A stretch of DNA of 64,000 nt from Diphasiastrum complanatum (Eukaryota > Streptophyta > Lycopodiopsida > Lycopodiales > Lycopodiaceae), in NCBI GenBank assembly GCA_029204225.1, contig CM055113.1:19983798-20047797 (forward strand), in the 5' to 3' direction. Shown here piece after piece: positions 32,991 through 46,299 of this stretch. A program made the translations under genes and the position numbers. How positions within the stretch are numbered: position 1 is the first letter of the stretch; every line of letters begins with the position of its first letter. Under the pieces are notes generated by a model, which saw only the letters and a list, made by a program, of their open reading frames with translations, was not told the origin of the DNA and ran no database searches.

Positions 32991-34335
32991 TTACTCCACA
33001 AGGGAGGAACCAAAGGCAGTGAAAGGCACATATCAATGATATCATAAACTCGTGGAGCGGAGACTAGTCTAGTACTATTGCACATTCTCATTTATTACTA
33101 CTACGTTGTCTTCTGCCAACATTCACTTGACTAATTAACTAAGCACTTCTACCACTATTTCAGTGTAATACTAGTTTGTTTTCATGGCACATTCGAGACC
33201 CTATCTTCGAGACAATATGTTATGTGACTATCTTTGCCCTATTAATGTGATCAATTACAATATCCAATGCTAGGAGTTCTCCATTACATTGATAACCCTA
33301 GTTCCATTATAAGTTGGAAAATAGCTCAAGAAGATAAAACCTTGTTGCCCTACATAAAAGATTCATCAAAACATCACTGAGAATGCGTGGTAGTTTGTCA
33401 TTTTTTTGGAAACCATCATGAATGATAGTATTAGGATCAGAACAAATTAATTATAGTTTGATAAACCATCATAAATGATAGTACTAGGATCACAACAAAT
33501 TTACAGTATTTGCTTAAAAAGTTCATGTAAAAAAAAGTAGAAATCAAAAGAGGTGCTTTACTAACTTTCCCAAGGTATACCATGCCATCTACTCTATCTA
33601 CGATACTTGCCCAACTTAGTTTCTAGGTTTGATTTTTTGATGGAGATCAAGACTAAATAAAGACAAGATCTCGGGCTACCAAGTATAGATAGATTACTAA
33701 AATTAGTCAAGAGGAAGTTGACGTGTTGACTAGTGCTGACCCAACTAAGGAGAAGGCTACAAACATGATTTCAAAAGCTGTATGTTGCCATAGAAGAGCC
33801 AAACCAATTTGATACTAAGAATATATTTCTTAAACTACAAACTCTAAGTGCTCCAAGCAAGATTTATAGTCAGCACGTAGAAGATTTGTCACACAAGCCA
33901 AGCATGAGAAGTTCTAGCTCTCCAGAGAGGACATGTTCCTTGCCACGCATATGAACCATAGAGTTTCTAGCCTACACATATGTGTCACAATAACAACATG
34001 AGGTGGATAGGAAGGAGTATCTCCTATTAGAATGTAATTTAAAGTGGTATAAAGAGGCCACGAGCTCCTAACAAAAATAAAGTTGATAATAACACTCCAA
34101 ATTCCCAATTTAACTCAAAAATGGTGTTTATCAGTTTTTTTCAAATTGATTACGAGAGGGCCATAGTCTCTAATTTGAGATATGTGGTCTTTCTATTTTG
34201 AAAAAGAGAGCTCGAGTGAGCAATCTATAGGCCAGGAGGCCCGAGTTTTCTCACTAGAATTTTACTTACTTGAACCTTTGCTCTCCACTTGGTGCTTGAA
34301 TTAATGAACAAACATTTTTCATCTAGGGTAATTGG

Positions 34336-35009
34336 AATAGTAATCATCTTTATGAATCTCACTAAAAAACTCTTCTATACATAAACGAGTCATAGAAAAG
34401 CATTTGACAATAGTTTTAAAGGAGAATTGATGGGAAAATCATCATTGTCGTACTTTTATGTTGTCATGAATTTTCTACATGAGATTTTCTTTTTACCTGT
34501 GAGTGCATTACTTTGTAGAGTGTGAAGTTCGAGTGAGCTAATTTGTTGAGCGAGCTTTTTCAAAAACGTGAGCGAGCTTGTGAGGTGGAGATTTTTTTAG
34601 AGAATAGTGTAAAGTGAAAAAGTAATTTCTCACGACATTTTCTTATCTGTGTGATTGTTGTTTCATTATGTTATCTTCATTTTGAATCTGTTTCAAATAC
34701 TATTTCTATTTTCCAGGTATATCATTTATTGAAATTGTTATTAATGTGCAATGTTGGCTTTGACTTTGTCAAATAAATGGGAATATCACACAATAGAAAT
34801 AAGAAGGCTTGAATCCATATTGTTAACAAAAATAACTATATCATATAATAATGTCCTGATGTCATGGATTTATGTAAAATAACCTAACACAAATGTCTTT
34901 TTACTCAACATTTAACTTAACTACATGCGAAGCTATGTGTACGAGAAAGCATGTGCAATAGATCCATTTTCTCAAACTGAGCTTGATGAATACACATATT
35001 GTGATTCAT
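34336..35009. other. Unassigned stretch right of the inverted duplication
   Basis: No frame, repeat or border recognised beyond the end of the arm. Confidence 0.5.
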
Positions 35010-35570
35010 GTCACCACAGAAAATCTTCACATGTGCAAGAGGGGTGCCCAAATATGCTCATATCGTAGGCTTCAACTCGTTGAATTGAATTTTTTGTCTC
35101 TATTTTAAAAATTTCGTGCTCAAACCGTGCAATTATGGTGACTAATAGAATTTTGGCAAATAGACTCAAAGCCAAATCTCTTTCTTGAGGGCCAAATTTG
35201 ATATTCATGCACGTACACGGGTCCTTCTCTGGCTACTCTCAAGAACATCCTCTCCCTCATTAGTTGGAATCCTTTTTACTGAAACATCAAGTCCTTGAGC
35301 ATGAGGAAGAACAAATCAAGTTCTTTTTAACATCTCTTGTTCCTTAGGATGTAAGCTAGCTCCCTTTTGTACAGGCCATATCGAAGGTATTTTAGGACTT
35401 CCACACACAATAGATGTGCATGGTGTCCACGTATACTCCAATGTCCCATAACCATCAGTGGACAATCCCAATGGTGGTCTACTTTTCAGCTTGCCACCAA
35501 CATTGTCGATTTGGTGCACCAGACAATCCGAATGAATCACAAAGTCCATTCATACACTCAAAAACACCAC
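35010..35570 (-). pseudogene. Fragment of an unrecognised gene with a SWIM-like zinc motif
   Basis: Minus strand frame 35549-35316 (77 codons) continues past one TGA as a coherent frame to about 35215. A shifted frame (35208-35011) ends with FGHPSCTCEDF, which looks like the first half of a SWIM zinc finger (Cys-x-Cys before a Cys-His pair). The Cys-His half is absent. SWIM domains occur in MULE/FAR1-type transposase relatives and in some RING proteins. Function unknown, probably broken. Confidence 0.3.
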
Positions 35571-35739
35571 CACAATAACTTTTTCTTACAATGTCTGGGA
35601 AACTAACATGTGTTATCACTGGTTTTGTCCAGCAATGACCATCATTTCATTGCTCCATCCCAGTCATGGGAGATATTTTCATAGTATTTTGCAGGAAGCT
35701 CTATTACTTTCTATATCGTATCGCATTACTTTAGTATTT

Positions 35740-38700
35740 CCAAGGAGACAATTGTGGGCTTGATTTTCAATAGTCCCCCTTAACGGTCACGGTTGGTGCC
35801 TTGCATGTTGAAGAATTTCTGATGCTTGATCCTGGGAAGCGCTTCGTTGTGGAGCAGTATTGAAGGATCACTTGCCTTGAGAAAACTTTCTCCCAAATGA
35901 AATGATACTGGATTTCTATGTGCTTGGAACCATGAAATTTGGGATTCAGTGACAGTGAAATACAACTCAAGTTGTCACATAGAATGGTGGTAGCGCTGAA
36001 CTGAGTGTGATGTAAGTCGTGAAGTAACAACCTGATTCATACAGCTTCTTTTGAAGCCTGACATGTTGCGATGTACTCTGCCTCGGTCAAAGAAAGCACA
36101 ATAGATTTTTGCTTCCTTGAGTTCCACGAAATTGGTCCCCCTGCCAGATAGAAACAGAACTCGAAGGTAGATTTTCTAATAGAGACTGTTCCTCCTCAAT
36201 CTGAGTCGGAGTATCCTTGCAGGACGAGTGAGTCGATTGCATTTCCATCATAACACAAAAAATGAACCATGCTCTTGCAGCCTGTTTCAGACTGTAGATT
36301 GCTTTGTGCAGCTTGCACACTTTGTGCTCTTGGCCTTTGACTTTGAATCCTTTCGATTGTAAGGTATATAGTTTGTCTTCGACGTTGCATTTGAGAAATG
36401 ATGTCTTGACATCCATTTGGTGCCTTTCAAGGTCTTCTGCGGCTGCTAACACAATCAGAGTCCTGATTGACTACATCTTGACGACAGGACTAAAATTTCT
36501 TGATAATCCACTCCTTGGACTTAAGTGAATCCTTTAGCCACTAGCTGTGCTTTCCATTTAGCAATGGAACCATCAGAGTTGATCTTCTTCTTGAAGATCC
36601 ACTTGTTGTCGATAACTCTCATGTGAGTGGGGAAGTCGACCAGTGTCCAGGTCTGATTCATCAAAAGTGAGTTGTACTCGCTTTCCATAGCTTCTTGCCA
36701 CTTCACAGCATCCTTGTTAATTGTTTTGACTAGGCTCTCTGGTTCTTCTGATGAAGTCTAGAATGATTGAGGTGTATACCTCTCAGGAACTGTCCGAGTC
36801 CGTGGGGATCTGCGGACGTTTGGTTGACCAGGATGCGATGATGTTTCTTCTTGAATTTCTCCAGATCTGCTCGAGCTAGCTTGGTCTGGTCTGATGACAG
36901 GTACTGTCGGCTGCTCGGCTTCTATAGCTGTAGCTGTAGGTTCTGTAGAAGAAACATCAACGTTGGAAGAATCCATGCTACATAAAATAGGATGAAATGA
37001 CATAGCATCATTTATCGATGGTTGTTTGATATCATAGTATGTATGTTCTTGAAATATTACATCCCTAGAGACAAATACTACGTTGGTGGATCATACCATA
37101 AACTTTATAAGCTTTATGTTCATCGAGATAGCCAATGAAAATACATTTATTTGTCCTATGATCTAGCTTCTTCCTAAGCTGTTTAGGAATCTGAACAAAA
37201 CATATACAACCAATGATTTTTAAATGGCTGACACTAGGCTTGTGCCCATGCCAAACTTCATGAGGAGTTTTGTTGTTGACGGCTTTGGTGTTGGATCTGT
37301 TCTGCACGTAACAGGTTGTGGCAGTACCTTCTACCCAGAACTTCGCAGGTAGGTGTGCTTGATATAGCATGGATCTGGCTGAGTTGAGAAGAGTTTGATA
37401 CTTCCTTTCTGCAATCTCATTTTGTTGAAGTGAATAGGAAGTGGCAAACTGTCTTCTAATACCATCTTCAGCCATGTAGTCGGACATCTTGTTAGAGAGG
37501 TATTCACCGCCACCATCAGTTTGGAGTGTCTTCACTTTTGTAGACGTTTGTGTCTCAACCATGGCCTAGAATCTCTTGAAGTATTCAAAGGCTTCAGATT
37601 TGTGCTTAATGAACATGACTGTAGACCATCTAGAATAATCATCTATGAAATTGATAAAATAGATTGCATCTCCTAAGGATGGAGTTGGCATTGGACCACA
37701 GAGATCGCTATGTACGTGATCTAGTACATGCTTTGTTTTGATGGAATGTGATTTGGGAGACTTGCTTCTAGAGTGTTTGCCATAGACGCATTATTCACAA
37801 AAGAAAGATTTCCTATCTAATGAAGAAGGGAAATATGATCCATCAACTAAGTTATTACAATGCATATAGGAAAGTGATCTTGAATTCACGTGTCCAAATC
37901 GACTATGTTACAGAATAGCATTATCGTTTACATTTTCATTAGAGATACTAGCTAATACAACTGAATTAGAGAGTACGTAAAGATTTCCGACTCTAGTGCA
38001 TGTAGTTAGAGTAGTATCTTCCTCGAATATTGTACACTGCTCAGATGAGAAAGTAACAGTGTAGCCCTCATCATTTATCTTAGAGACTGATAACAGTTCT
38101 TTGATAGCTGAGGAACGTGAAGGACGTTGGGAACACAAATAGATAGATCGTTGTTGAATGTGATTTTCGTTGTTCCTTTGCCTTCCACGCGTATGGTGTT
38201 AAAATCTCCGAGGTAGATGAATTGATCTCTGATGTAAGCGACATACTCGGTAAACCATTCCTTGCGAGAGGTCATGTGGCACCGATGTCCATGTACCAGC
38301 TATCACAGTCTTCGTTGTTGTTGCTTTAGGCCATTAGCAAATGTGTATCTAGCTCCTTGAATTCTGCCGCACTCGAGGAGTCTGGCTACTACTGTTGTTG
38401 CTTCTTTGCCTCGTTGTAGATCCAGATATGACACTCGTTGATGTTGTGATTGGCTCTCTTGCAATATCTGCAGAAAAGCTTCTTGCGCGATCCACCATGC
38501 TCACCTTGAGTGTGAGGCTCCTGCTGTTGTTGCTGCACTCGATTCTTTCCCTTGGAATAGTCTTTCTTCTTGGTGTATAGAGCCATGGATTTGTCTTTGA
38601 TAGACAGGTTACTAGTCTTTCTCTGCATTTCTTCTTGAAGTAGGTGACCAGTCACCATTTGAAGAGTGAGGTCGGGTTGTGTGGAGATCATCACCACAAA

Positions 38701-39246
38701 GTGCTCATATGACTTTGGAAGAGAAGAAAACAAGGTCATGACAGCATCATCATCTTGAATAGAACATCCTACAACTGATAACTGATCCAATAAAGACTTG
38801 AAGCTGTTGATGTGAGAAGTGATGGCAGTAGAATCAGACATGCTAAGAGTAAAGAACTTTCTTCTAAGATGTAATCTAGTGGTTACATCATGAGTCTCAT
38901 AGAGATTTGATAACAAATCTAATGCATCCTTAGAGGTTTTGCATGTGGTAACGTGGGATATTTGGGAGTCGGCCAGATTGAGTGTGATACATGCTAAGGC
39001 CTTCTGATCTTTGATCTTCCATGCCTTTGCTTGATCACCATCTTCTACTTTTAGGTTAGCACCTTCTACTACATCCCAATGATCTCTATCTATCAACATC
39101 ATCTAGAGTTTTAACTTCCAGATGTAGAAGTTAGAACCATTGAACTTGTCAATGATTCTAGCTTTGTTGGATGATGACGAAGAGCTACCTATATGAGACA
39201 TGTTAACAGTAATACAAATGGAACAAATTTAATCTCTCGGTTTATA
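35740..39246 (-). pseudogene. Copia gag-pol relic
   Basis: Minus strand order: Gag start near 39201 (MSHIG, FNGSNFYIWKLKL then a stop), Gag body 39102-38389 (a clean 237-codon frame ending with a zinc knuckle CRYCKRANHNINEC), protease 38300-38140 (MTSRKEW, VLHVPQLS), GAG-pre-integrase, and integrase (IDDYSR, QTDGGGEY near 37500, NEIAERK near 37400, all three DDE residues present in 37790-37065). Then a Pro/Ser linker and RT (36706-36521, 36452-36270: VKTSFLKCNVEDKLY, AIYSLKQAARAW). The RT catalytic YVDD has been deleted: near 36260 it jumps to RNase H (GYSDSD). RNase H ends near 35770 with a purine tract AAGGGGGAC. Stops and shifts elsewhere. It resembles the relic at 5150-5943. Confidence 0.92.
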
Positions 39247-39260
39247 TGAGCTAGGCTCTG
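39247..39260 (-). other. Copia primer binding site
   Basis: Minus strand TTGGTATCAGAGCC, a perfect tRNA-Met type site, between gag and LTR. Confidence 0.85.
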
Positions 39261-39270
39261 ATACCAATCT

Positions 39271-39745
39271 GATGGGGCAAGGGAGATAGAAGAACACAAA
39301 CAGAGAGCAAGAATATTGCGGAACAGCTCTCCCACTACAATCAGTTGCTAGTTGCAAAAATAGTCTAATAGAAAGCTTATGCAAAATGTAATCACAGCTT
39401 TAAGTGTTCTAATTGCCCAACAGGATCTTAAAAATTAATTTATACTCACAAGAACAAGAGTACAGACCACCAAAGAGATTAGAAATGGTTTGTGTGTGGT
39501 ATTACTGAAAAAAAAAAAAAATTCAATGAGAAGTTTGGTTCTGAAATAGATGGAAAGAGCAGTACGATATGGCGAGTTCCTCAGGTGTCAAAGATAGCCA
39601 TCATCTGATCAGAAGCTGAGGAGTCGTAGACGTCCGTGTTCTGATTAGAGTGAGTAAACGACCTAAAAAGGTTCCAATCAGCAACAAATCTTCATGAGGA
39701 ACAACATCTCAGGTTCTGGATACAAGGCTTGATAATACTGTAACA
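39271..39745 (-). repeat. 5' LTR of the 35.7-39.2 kb copia element
   Basis: Placed by the primer site on one side and TGTTACAG at the other end. No good second LTR remains beyond 35740, so the borders rest on one copy. Confidence 0.55.
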
Positions 39746-40039
39746 CAATCAGATCACAATTAGTAGCTTAGTTTTTTTTTAATCATCATTTAAAATTTGA
39801 GTGCCTTATCCATTGGGCTATGGAGTCCGGTCCCAAATCATAGGATAAATTTCTTTCAGGGTTTCAAATTTTCACATATCATATGGAGTTCAAAAGCGCC
39901 ATGTACTAAATTTGAAAAACCAACTCGAACGATGGTTACCTCACGTTGTGAAATTACTGGTTGGTTATAGTAGTAAGTTATACTACTGGTAGCGTGTAGG
40001 GTTGATTCATTGTTTCCAACCCTTAGAGGCGGGATGGAC

Positions 40040-41546
40040 TCCTAGGTCAAAACTTATGTTTCGCTCTTGGCTTCCACTTCCAAGCGTCTCTAACTTGGGT
40101 GTTAGTATTCAATGTTGCCATAACAATATCATTAAGTGTCACACCATGGGCTTGACTCCTACTACATTGAGAGTCATCAACTAACATATCCACCCTCTCG
40201 TCTGGGTTTGACTCATCAGGTAATAGGAGTAATATGCGACACACATAATGTGTAGATAAACCGGTGTCATTTACAACTTTCTCATAGTGCTCTACCATTA
40301 AGATTGCATCGTTCACATTGGCCGGACGTTTTTGCCTTATATGAATTTGTACATCAGGCAATAATCCACTTATGAAAGCATCCATTATCAGTTCAATCGG
40401 CATTTTATACGGGGTTATGTGCTTCTGCACAAACCAACTATGCATATCTACTCACAGACTCATTGTCATGCTGCCTCATGGTTACCAACTGGTAACAAGC
40501 AACAGTTACATTCATTATGGGTGAGAATTCATCCAAGAATGCCTTTGCTAGGGTGTCCCACGAGTCCAGATAATAATTTTCAAAATTTTCAATATTGTCG
40601 TACCAATTTTTAGCATGACCAGTCAAGTATAATTGAAACAAGAGCTTCCATTCACTGGGCCGTGAAAAACCATCTAGGTTCAAGAGAGGATCACAAATTT
40701 TCGTATAAAGATATCAGCTTTATCACCTCTCTCTCCATCATAATGATCAATGTTCAAGAGATAAACAGGCTTGGGTCTAACACAGAGGGAGTCGCCAGCA
40801 GCTAATGAAAGTTGCACAGTATTACAATCAGGTTTAGCTCCTGATTTTCCAGCTTCGCAATCCAACTCATCAAAGTTGGGAACACTTTCAGCGTGATCAA
40901 GACGTTCATTAGGGAATCGATGGCCCAGTTCTGACACATCTTCGACAACCTTTTGATCGTCCATTTCAGGACTTTGGGTAGAACTGTCCACCATATCAAT
41001 GAGTGTATTGACACTCACATCCTTGGTAATGGATCGTTCCTGATTACCATTTGATACAATACCAAATCTTGCTAGGATTTCATCAACTTCGAGAATTGGA
41101 TTTTGAATCACAATCGGACTGTGGTTAATAGTCACAAAATAATTGATTTGTAATGTTGCATTCTCTTTAACTTCATAAGTGAAGTCTTCCCCGTGCTCTG
41201 CACAAATCTGATCACATTGATTTAAGTCATCTGTTTTAGGATCGGTGTGAAAGGGTGATATTTCAAAATATTCTTCAGTCAAATTTTCAAGAAAGTCGCA
41301 CACCACTAAATCCCGTTCTTCTTCATGAAGAAATGGTAGATTTTTCGTGGGTTCTACTAATAACTTTGATTCATCAATTGAATCATTAAGTTTTACACAG
41401 CCATTGAAAATTTCACCTATGGGTGATTCTCCAAAAAATAAATTTCTATACAAATTTTCTATGGCTTGAGAATTATTCTCATCATAGAATAAAAATCCTT
41501 GTCGCACTAGGCGCGTGGGAATCATGACTATATTTTTTTCAATCAA
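40040..41546 (-). pseudogene. Gypsy Gag with long acidic N-terminal region
   Basis: The frame 41546-40680 (288 codons) is open and very acidic (EEERDLVV, ENLTEEYFEI). A short overlap/frameshift leads to 40683-40438 and then 40445-40047, which hold a retrotransposon Gag core: SEWKLLFQLYLTGHAKNWYDNIENF, DSWDTLAKAFLDEFSP, TMRQHDNESVSRYA and FISGLLPDVQIHI. So two frameshifts break the protein. The ~240-residue leader before the Gag core is unusual. It has no pol attached. Confidence 0.75.
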
Positions 41547-43209
41547 TCAATTTTTTTTCTAAAGGAACCTCCAACACATCCAATATTGGTCTAGTTCTCA
41601 GTACAACGCCCACTGACCCTACTTGCACAAACCACTACTCCAAACAAACCTCACAATTTTTGGTGCTCAAGCCTTATCCAGAAAGACACTGAGAGTCACT
41701 CATAAAATTGATACAAAAGAGGATCCGATTGCCACAAGGCATTCAAACCTTCATAGACAATTTGGATCAAATGAACTTTTGGCTGTGCAAATGGTCAATT
41801 CAACAGAACCGTTTGAAAACACTTTCAAACAACAAACAAGAATTCGAAAGGAGCTTATGCTCCTCCCGGTAGACGCACCACTGAAGGAATATAAAACGAC
41901 TCCCTAAATTGCTCACAATTCACATGAATGATAAAGGTAGTTGTTTCATTGCCATGATTACACAAAGGTTTTTGACATATATAGAGTTTAAATATTTCAG
42001 GAAGGCAACAATGCTTCAATGCAAATAGACAGACACACTCAATCAATGAGAATATCAGGGGAATTGTCGAAAGTAGAAATGGGAGGCACTAGATCAATTA
42101 ACTCCGTCTCTACTCCTTCCCTGGCCGGCTGCTTTAAACCAACGTTTATTAAACGCTACAACACGATGCTAAGGATCCACAAACAATCGATAACAATGAA
42201 TGTGGAGAGAGGATTGACATTATTCGAAGTGGGAGGCACCAGGCGTTTAGCCTCTTCTCATTCACTACTCTCTCAACGATGGCTCAATAAGTTATAGATC
42301 AATGCACTCAGGCAGGATACAGGCCACAGCGTGGATAGTGGGCCGCAAATAGATGGAATAACTTCAGGCAAGGTAGTTGCAAGTCACTCCCAACAGAGAG
42401 CAGATTATTGATCGCTCCAACGGACGAATCTCAGAAAAATAGGTCACCGAAAACCAGCTCAATGCAACTAACTTCTGATGGACATTCAAGCAGTAATGAC
42501 AGCTCAACTTCATGCATGCTTCCAGCAAACATCACATAAACTTCTTAGCACAAATTCTGTAACGCGTGGTTCTTCAGGCAAATGTTGCAGATAAGACACA
42601 CACAGGCCACAGTCATCATGCTTAGCAGTCAAGGTACAAGAAAGACGATTCCCGCAGCATAGGGGGAGATGTCAAGCAGGCCAGCGATGAGCAGCACCAG
42701 CACATAGTTAATTCCCAAGAGATAGCAACGATCGCCAACGACCTGCTTGATCACCATCTTCAATGTGTTCGCTATTTGACACTGAGGGAGGCAATATGTC
42801 CTTCACGTAGTTTCCAATGCAAGACATCTCAAATAATTCATCTAACTTGCGAGCCCTTATCATCGTTTCCTTTGACAATGTTATATGGGCAATGGAGTCG
42901 TCGCAACTAGGTCGAACTTGGGCATGTTAACACGCATGTAAGAGCTATCAACCGACGATACTAAGTTTTTGCCATTACACACACTTTTCGATATGGGATC
43001 CAGCCACCTTATAGGACATGTCGACGAGTATAAAAATCTTAACTACTAAACAAATCGGCACATCCTAGCCCTGACAAACCCGAGAACTAGGGGCATAGGC
43101 CTCTTAAATAGATATAAGTCCGACGTAAATTAATAAATGGACACAATGTTAGTTAAAGTCTATCCGGCCATAATGGGCCATTTACGCGTCATTTTTTGAT
43201 AGTTTCGCG
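41547..43209. other. Probable 5' untranslated/LTR region of the gypsy gag element, not resolved
   Basis: No coding frame. GGGAGGCAC occurs twice (about 42080 and 42230), and a TATTTAAGAGG-like box lies near 43100 on the minus strand, as in an LTR promoter, but no repeat partner or primer site was found. Confidence 0.35.
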
Positions 43210-44838
43210 TCAGCGTAATAGCGCGTGACGATGATTTTTCGTCAAAATATCTTGAAAAATGGGTCTTTTTCTCCGCAAACAATCATAGGTGGTCGAATTG
43301 TTCGCATGCGAGATGGTGACCCCTGTTATTGCTCTGTGATGGCTTGCTTGGTAAAGTGCCATTGAGTTCATATGGCATAGTCTCCTGTGCCATAGAGTGT
43401 CTGGTGAATCATCATGAGTCTGATGCACTTGATCTACAGGTAGGCGCACATTCAGGTGATATAGATTACCTTTTTTTCTGCCTTGAGTGATCAGGGTACT
43501 GGTACTAGCATCAACAACGTTGCATGCTTCGTCAGGAAACATCATACACATCCGTGCATCAGCTATTCTTGCCACAGAAATCAAGTCCTGCTATAGTGTA
43601 GGCACAAAGAGAACATCTTCGAGTTTGTCTCATCCATTCGTGTTGAGCCACAGAGAACCAATACGGTTCACTTGATGTTTGGATCCATCTCTAAGAACAA
43701 TGAATCTTGATGGATCCGCACTTCAAAAATCAGACATAATTCGTCTTGATGTCATAAAGTGTGAGAGGTAGCTCATGAGTCTAGGATCACCTCTTGTGTG
43801 TCAGGTGTTGACGTTGCACACACGTCTGCACAAATGTAGGCAATCGAACAATTTCTGTTCGATCTCTCTTCGCCCATTTTTGAGCTCTCTGGCTCCTCGA
43901 CATAGGACGAACTGTTATTGTTCTTCTGTCTGCTTTGTGCTGATTTTGTTTCTTGGGTTCAGGCGGCAATCCATGGCTGCATGACCTTTCTTGTGGCAAT
44001 GGATACACTCAATTTCTGGATTGAGCTAGCACGTATCGACTGTGTGCCCATCGCGTCTTCATCTCATGCAGGTCTTCTTGTCTCCACCTTGCTGTTTCGA
44101 CCTCCCTTTGTTCTTCCATTTGCCTTTGCTGGTCCCCTCTGCTTGCTGATCACGATCCTGCCTTTGATTCGACTCCCTCTTAGGCTTGAATTGTTTCTTG
44201 GCCTTCTCCTTGTTGTTGTAGAGGGCTTGGTTAGAAGCATCCTTGTGATCAAGGTGCTCTCTAGCCTCGACTTCCTCTCGAATCTTGACAATTGCCTTCT
44301 CGAGAGTCATGGTAGGATCCTTTGCAAGCAGAGTTTTGATTGTCTGGAAAGATCTAAATAAGGCTCTCAACAGGTAAGTGAGCTGCTTCTCTGCTGACAC
44401 TGTATTTTCTGCTCTAGAATTTTGTAGTGACAGGAATAGATCCTTCATCTTCCTTACAAAAGAAGTGAGGTCTTTGTCGTCCCACTTCAGGTTTGTCAAC
44501 TGATCTTCCAGCATCATTATTTGACTGCGTGATTTCATTTGAAATCTCGTGAGCAGTGTATCCCACATCTCCTTTGTCTTGGAGAGTGTAGCCAAGTCAA
44601 GCGTGAGACTATCCTCAATGGATGATGATAGCAAGGCTACTGCCTTGTCATTTTTATCCCTCCACTCGTGTAGCTCTTTGCCTGATGTTTTAGGTATCTC
44701 CTCTGTGCCATCTACCCAGGGGAATAAACCTTCACCCTTTTGTATCAATGAGGTCTTAACTTTCCATGCTAGAAAGTTAGATCCTGATGAATCCAGAACT
44801 ATACAGATTTTGGATTGTATGTTGTTGATTGAAGCCAT
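43210..44838 (-). pseudogene. Copia gag/protease/GAG-pre-integrase relic
   Basis: A clean 259-codon Gag frame (44838-44059) has the UBN2-type core (SSGSNFLAWKVKTSLIQ, EMWDTLLTRFQMKS, LTSFVRKMKDLFLSL) and a basic Lys/Arg/Gln tail. A stop precedes a zinc knuckle CIHCHKKGHAAMDC near 44010. Protease is decayed. The end (EDVLFVPTL, DLISVARI) and GAG-pre-integrase (LWHRRLCHMN, 43584-43210) follow. Integrase and everything after it are missing. Confidence 0.88.
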
Positions 44839-44938
44839 TGCTTCTGAATTTGTGTTCCCTTGTTGATGGTTGATTGTTTGAATGCTTAGCCCCTTTGATC
44901 TGATAGCTTTTCAGCTATGTCAGACCATGACAAGGTAG

Positions 44939-44951
44939 GCTATGATACCAT
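44939..44951 (-). other. Copia primer binding site
   Basis: Minus strand TGGTATCATAGCC, one mismatch to the tRNA-Met type site, about 100 bases before the gag ATG. Confidence 0.8.
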
Positions 44952-44954
44952 TGA

Positions 44955-45395
44955 TGACGAAATAAAATGCACTCAGAAAATGCAAAATTATAGCCAAAAC
45001 TCTGGTGACACATTGATAAAATTAAATCACGAACGATTCGCAAAACTCGAATTATTTATGTTCAAGAATAATTCGTGTTGGATCATGCAGGCTTTGTAAC
45101 ACAACCAAACGAAACAAGACGAATTCTAAACAAAAGTGAAGCGAAGCGAAGTGAAGCGAAACTTAAATGAGCACTAACATTGATTCATGCTGGAAGCATA
45201 GATCGCAAAACGAAACAAAGCGAAGCGAAAGAATTCGCGACAAGATCAATCAAGCTCTATAACGAGACGAGATGAAACAAAATGAAACAAAATGAAACCT
45301 AGGTCAGCTCTGTAATTGTTTATCCTTATAGCCAAGTGATCGCGAAGCGAAGCAAAGCGTAGCACAAAGCGAAAGGATTCGTGAACAAAATCAGT
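44955..45395 (-). repeat. 5' LTR region rich in GAAGC-type pentamers
   Basis: Directly outside the primer site, so it should be the 5' LTR. It holds many GCGAA/GAAGC and GAAAC pentamers (for instance GTGAAGCGAAGCGAAG near 45140, and more at 45215 and 45345). Left border unknown. Confidence 0.45.
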
Positions 45396-46299
45396 TCGTC
45401 AGGAATTCAAATATGATTGCTAGTCATTGCGAGTGGTTTTCAAAATAAATTTCATTAAAAAGCATGTTCTTGGCAAAAATTAAAAACTCAAAAAACAGTG
45501 ACCCGTTTTTAAGATATTGTTCCATTTCAAAAGATTTCGTGTTAAATGTATCCACCAAGGATTCATCATGAACTAGTGAGAACTAAAGGATTAGCAATCT
45601 GTAATTGTTGATTAAGACAAGATACACTATGCATTCCAATATCACGCAGCCTTTGACAATATCCAAGTAATCCGCTATTTCCTTCGCATACAAATATGAG
45701 AAAATGAATTACGGACTTGAAATCTGGACACAAATTGGTAGTTGGATCTCTAGGATAAATTGATCCATCCACCCACAAACCTATACTCTTATGATTATCA
45801 ATTCTCCAACAATTTGAACAACATTCTCTACAACTTTCGATTTTTTCTTAATAATTGGAGTACATTCCATAGGAAGTGCAACATGCAAATGGAACATTGC
45901 CATTGTTGATAGCTACAATACGTAAATGCTTCAAACTACAATCAATTAAACTGAATAGATCTAGTGTACCTTACTTTTGTAATGTCTATGTCATGCTGAA
46001 AAATCGTCTCACCTCATAATTCATTGTAAGCATACAAAGATTTCAAAAGTGCCCATTGTACTCCCACTTCAGTTTTTGCATTGAGCACACCAAGATTTAC
46101 CACGATACACTTAAAGCTCTATCCCCAATTTTTGAAACGAGCATGCAGAGAAGTTATTACATCTCATGTTTAACTAACTAATGTCTAAAATTAAACGTCG
46201 AGTAAGGCTGTGACCAAAAGTTACTGGTGCGCATTCTCTCTCTACGTAGTTTCTTTCTAAAGTAAATTTTTTAAAGGGCCAATTTTGAGCCCATATTTC
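45396..46299. other. Unassigned stretch
   Basis: No supported frame; a few short ORFs on both strands without domains. The 5' end of the hAT element should lie in it. Confidence 0.4.

Larger units (their letters stand above)
30213..34335 (+). repeat. Right arm of the large inverted duplication
   Basis: Inverted match to 6065-9732, carrying the intact GDSL gene with its promoter and 3' flank. About 360 bases (33640-34000) are private to this arm. The arms are head to head, about 20.5 kb apart. Confidence 0.9.

Noticed and set aside
39247-39260. tRNA gene remnants at TGGTATCAGAGC sites
   Set aside because: These are primer binding sites complementary to the tRNA-Met end, placed next to LTRs; no cloverleaf surrounds them.
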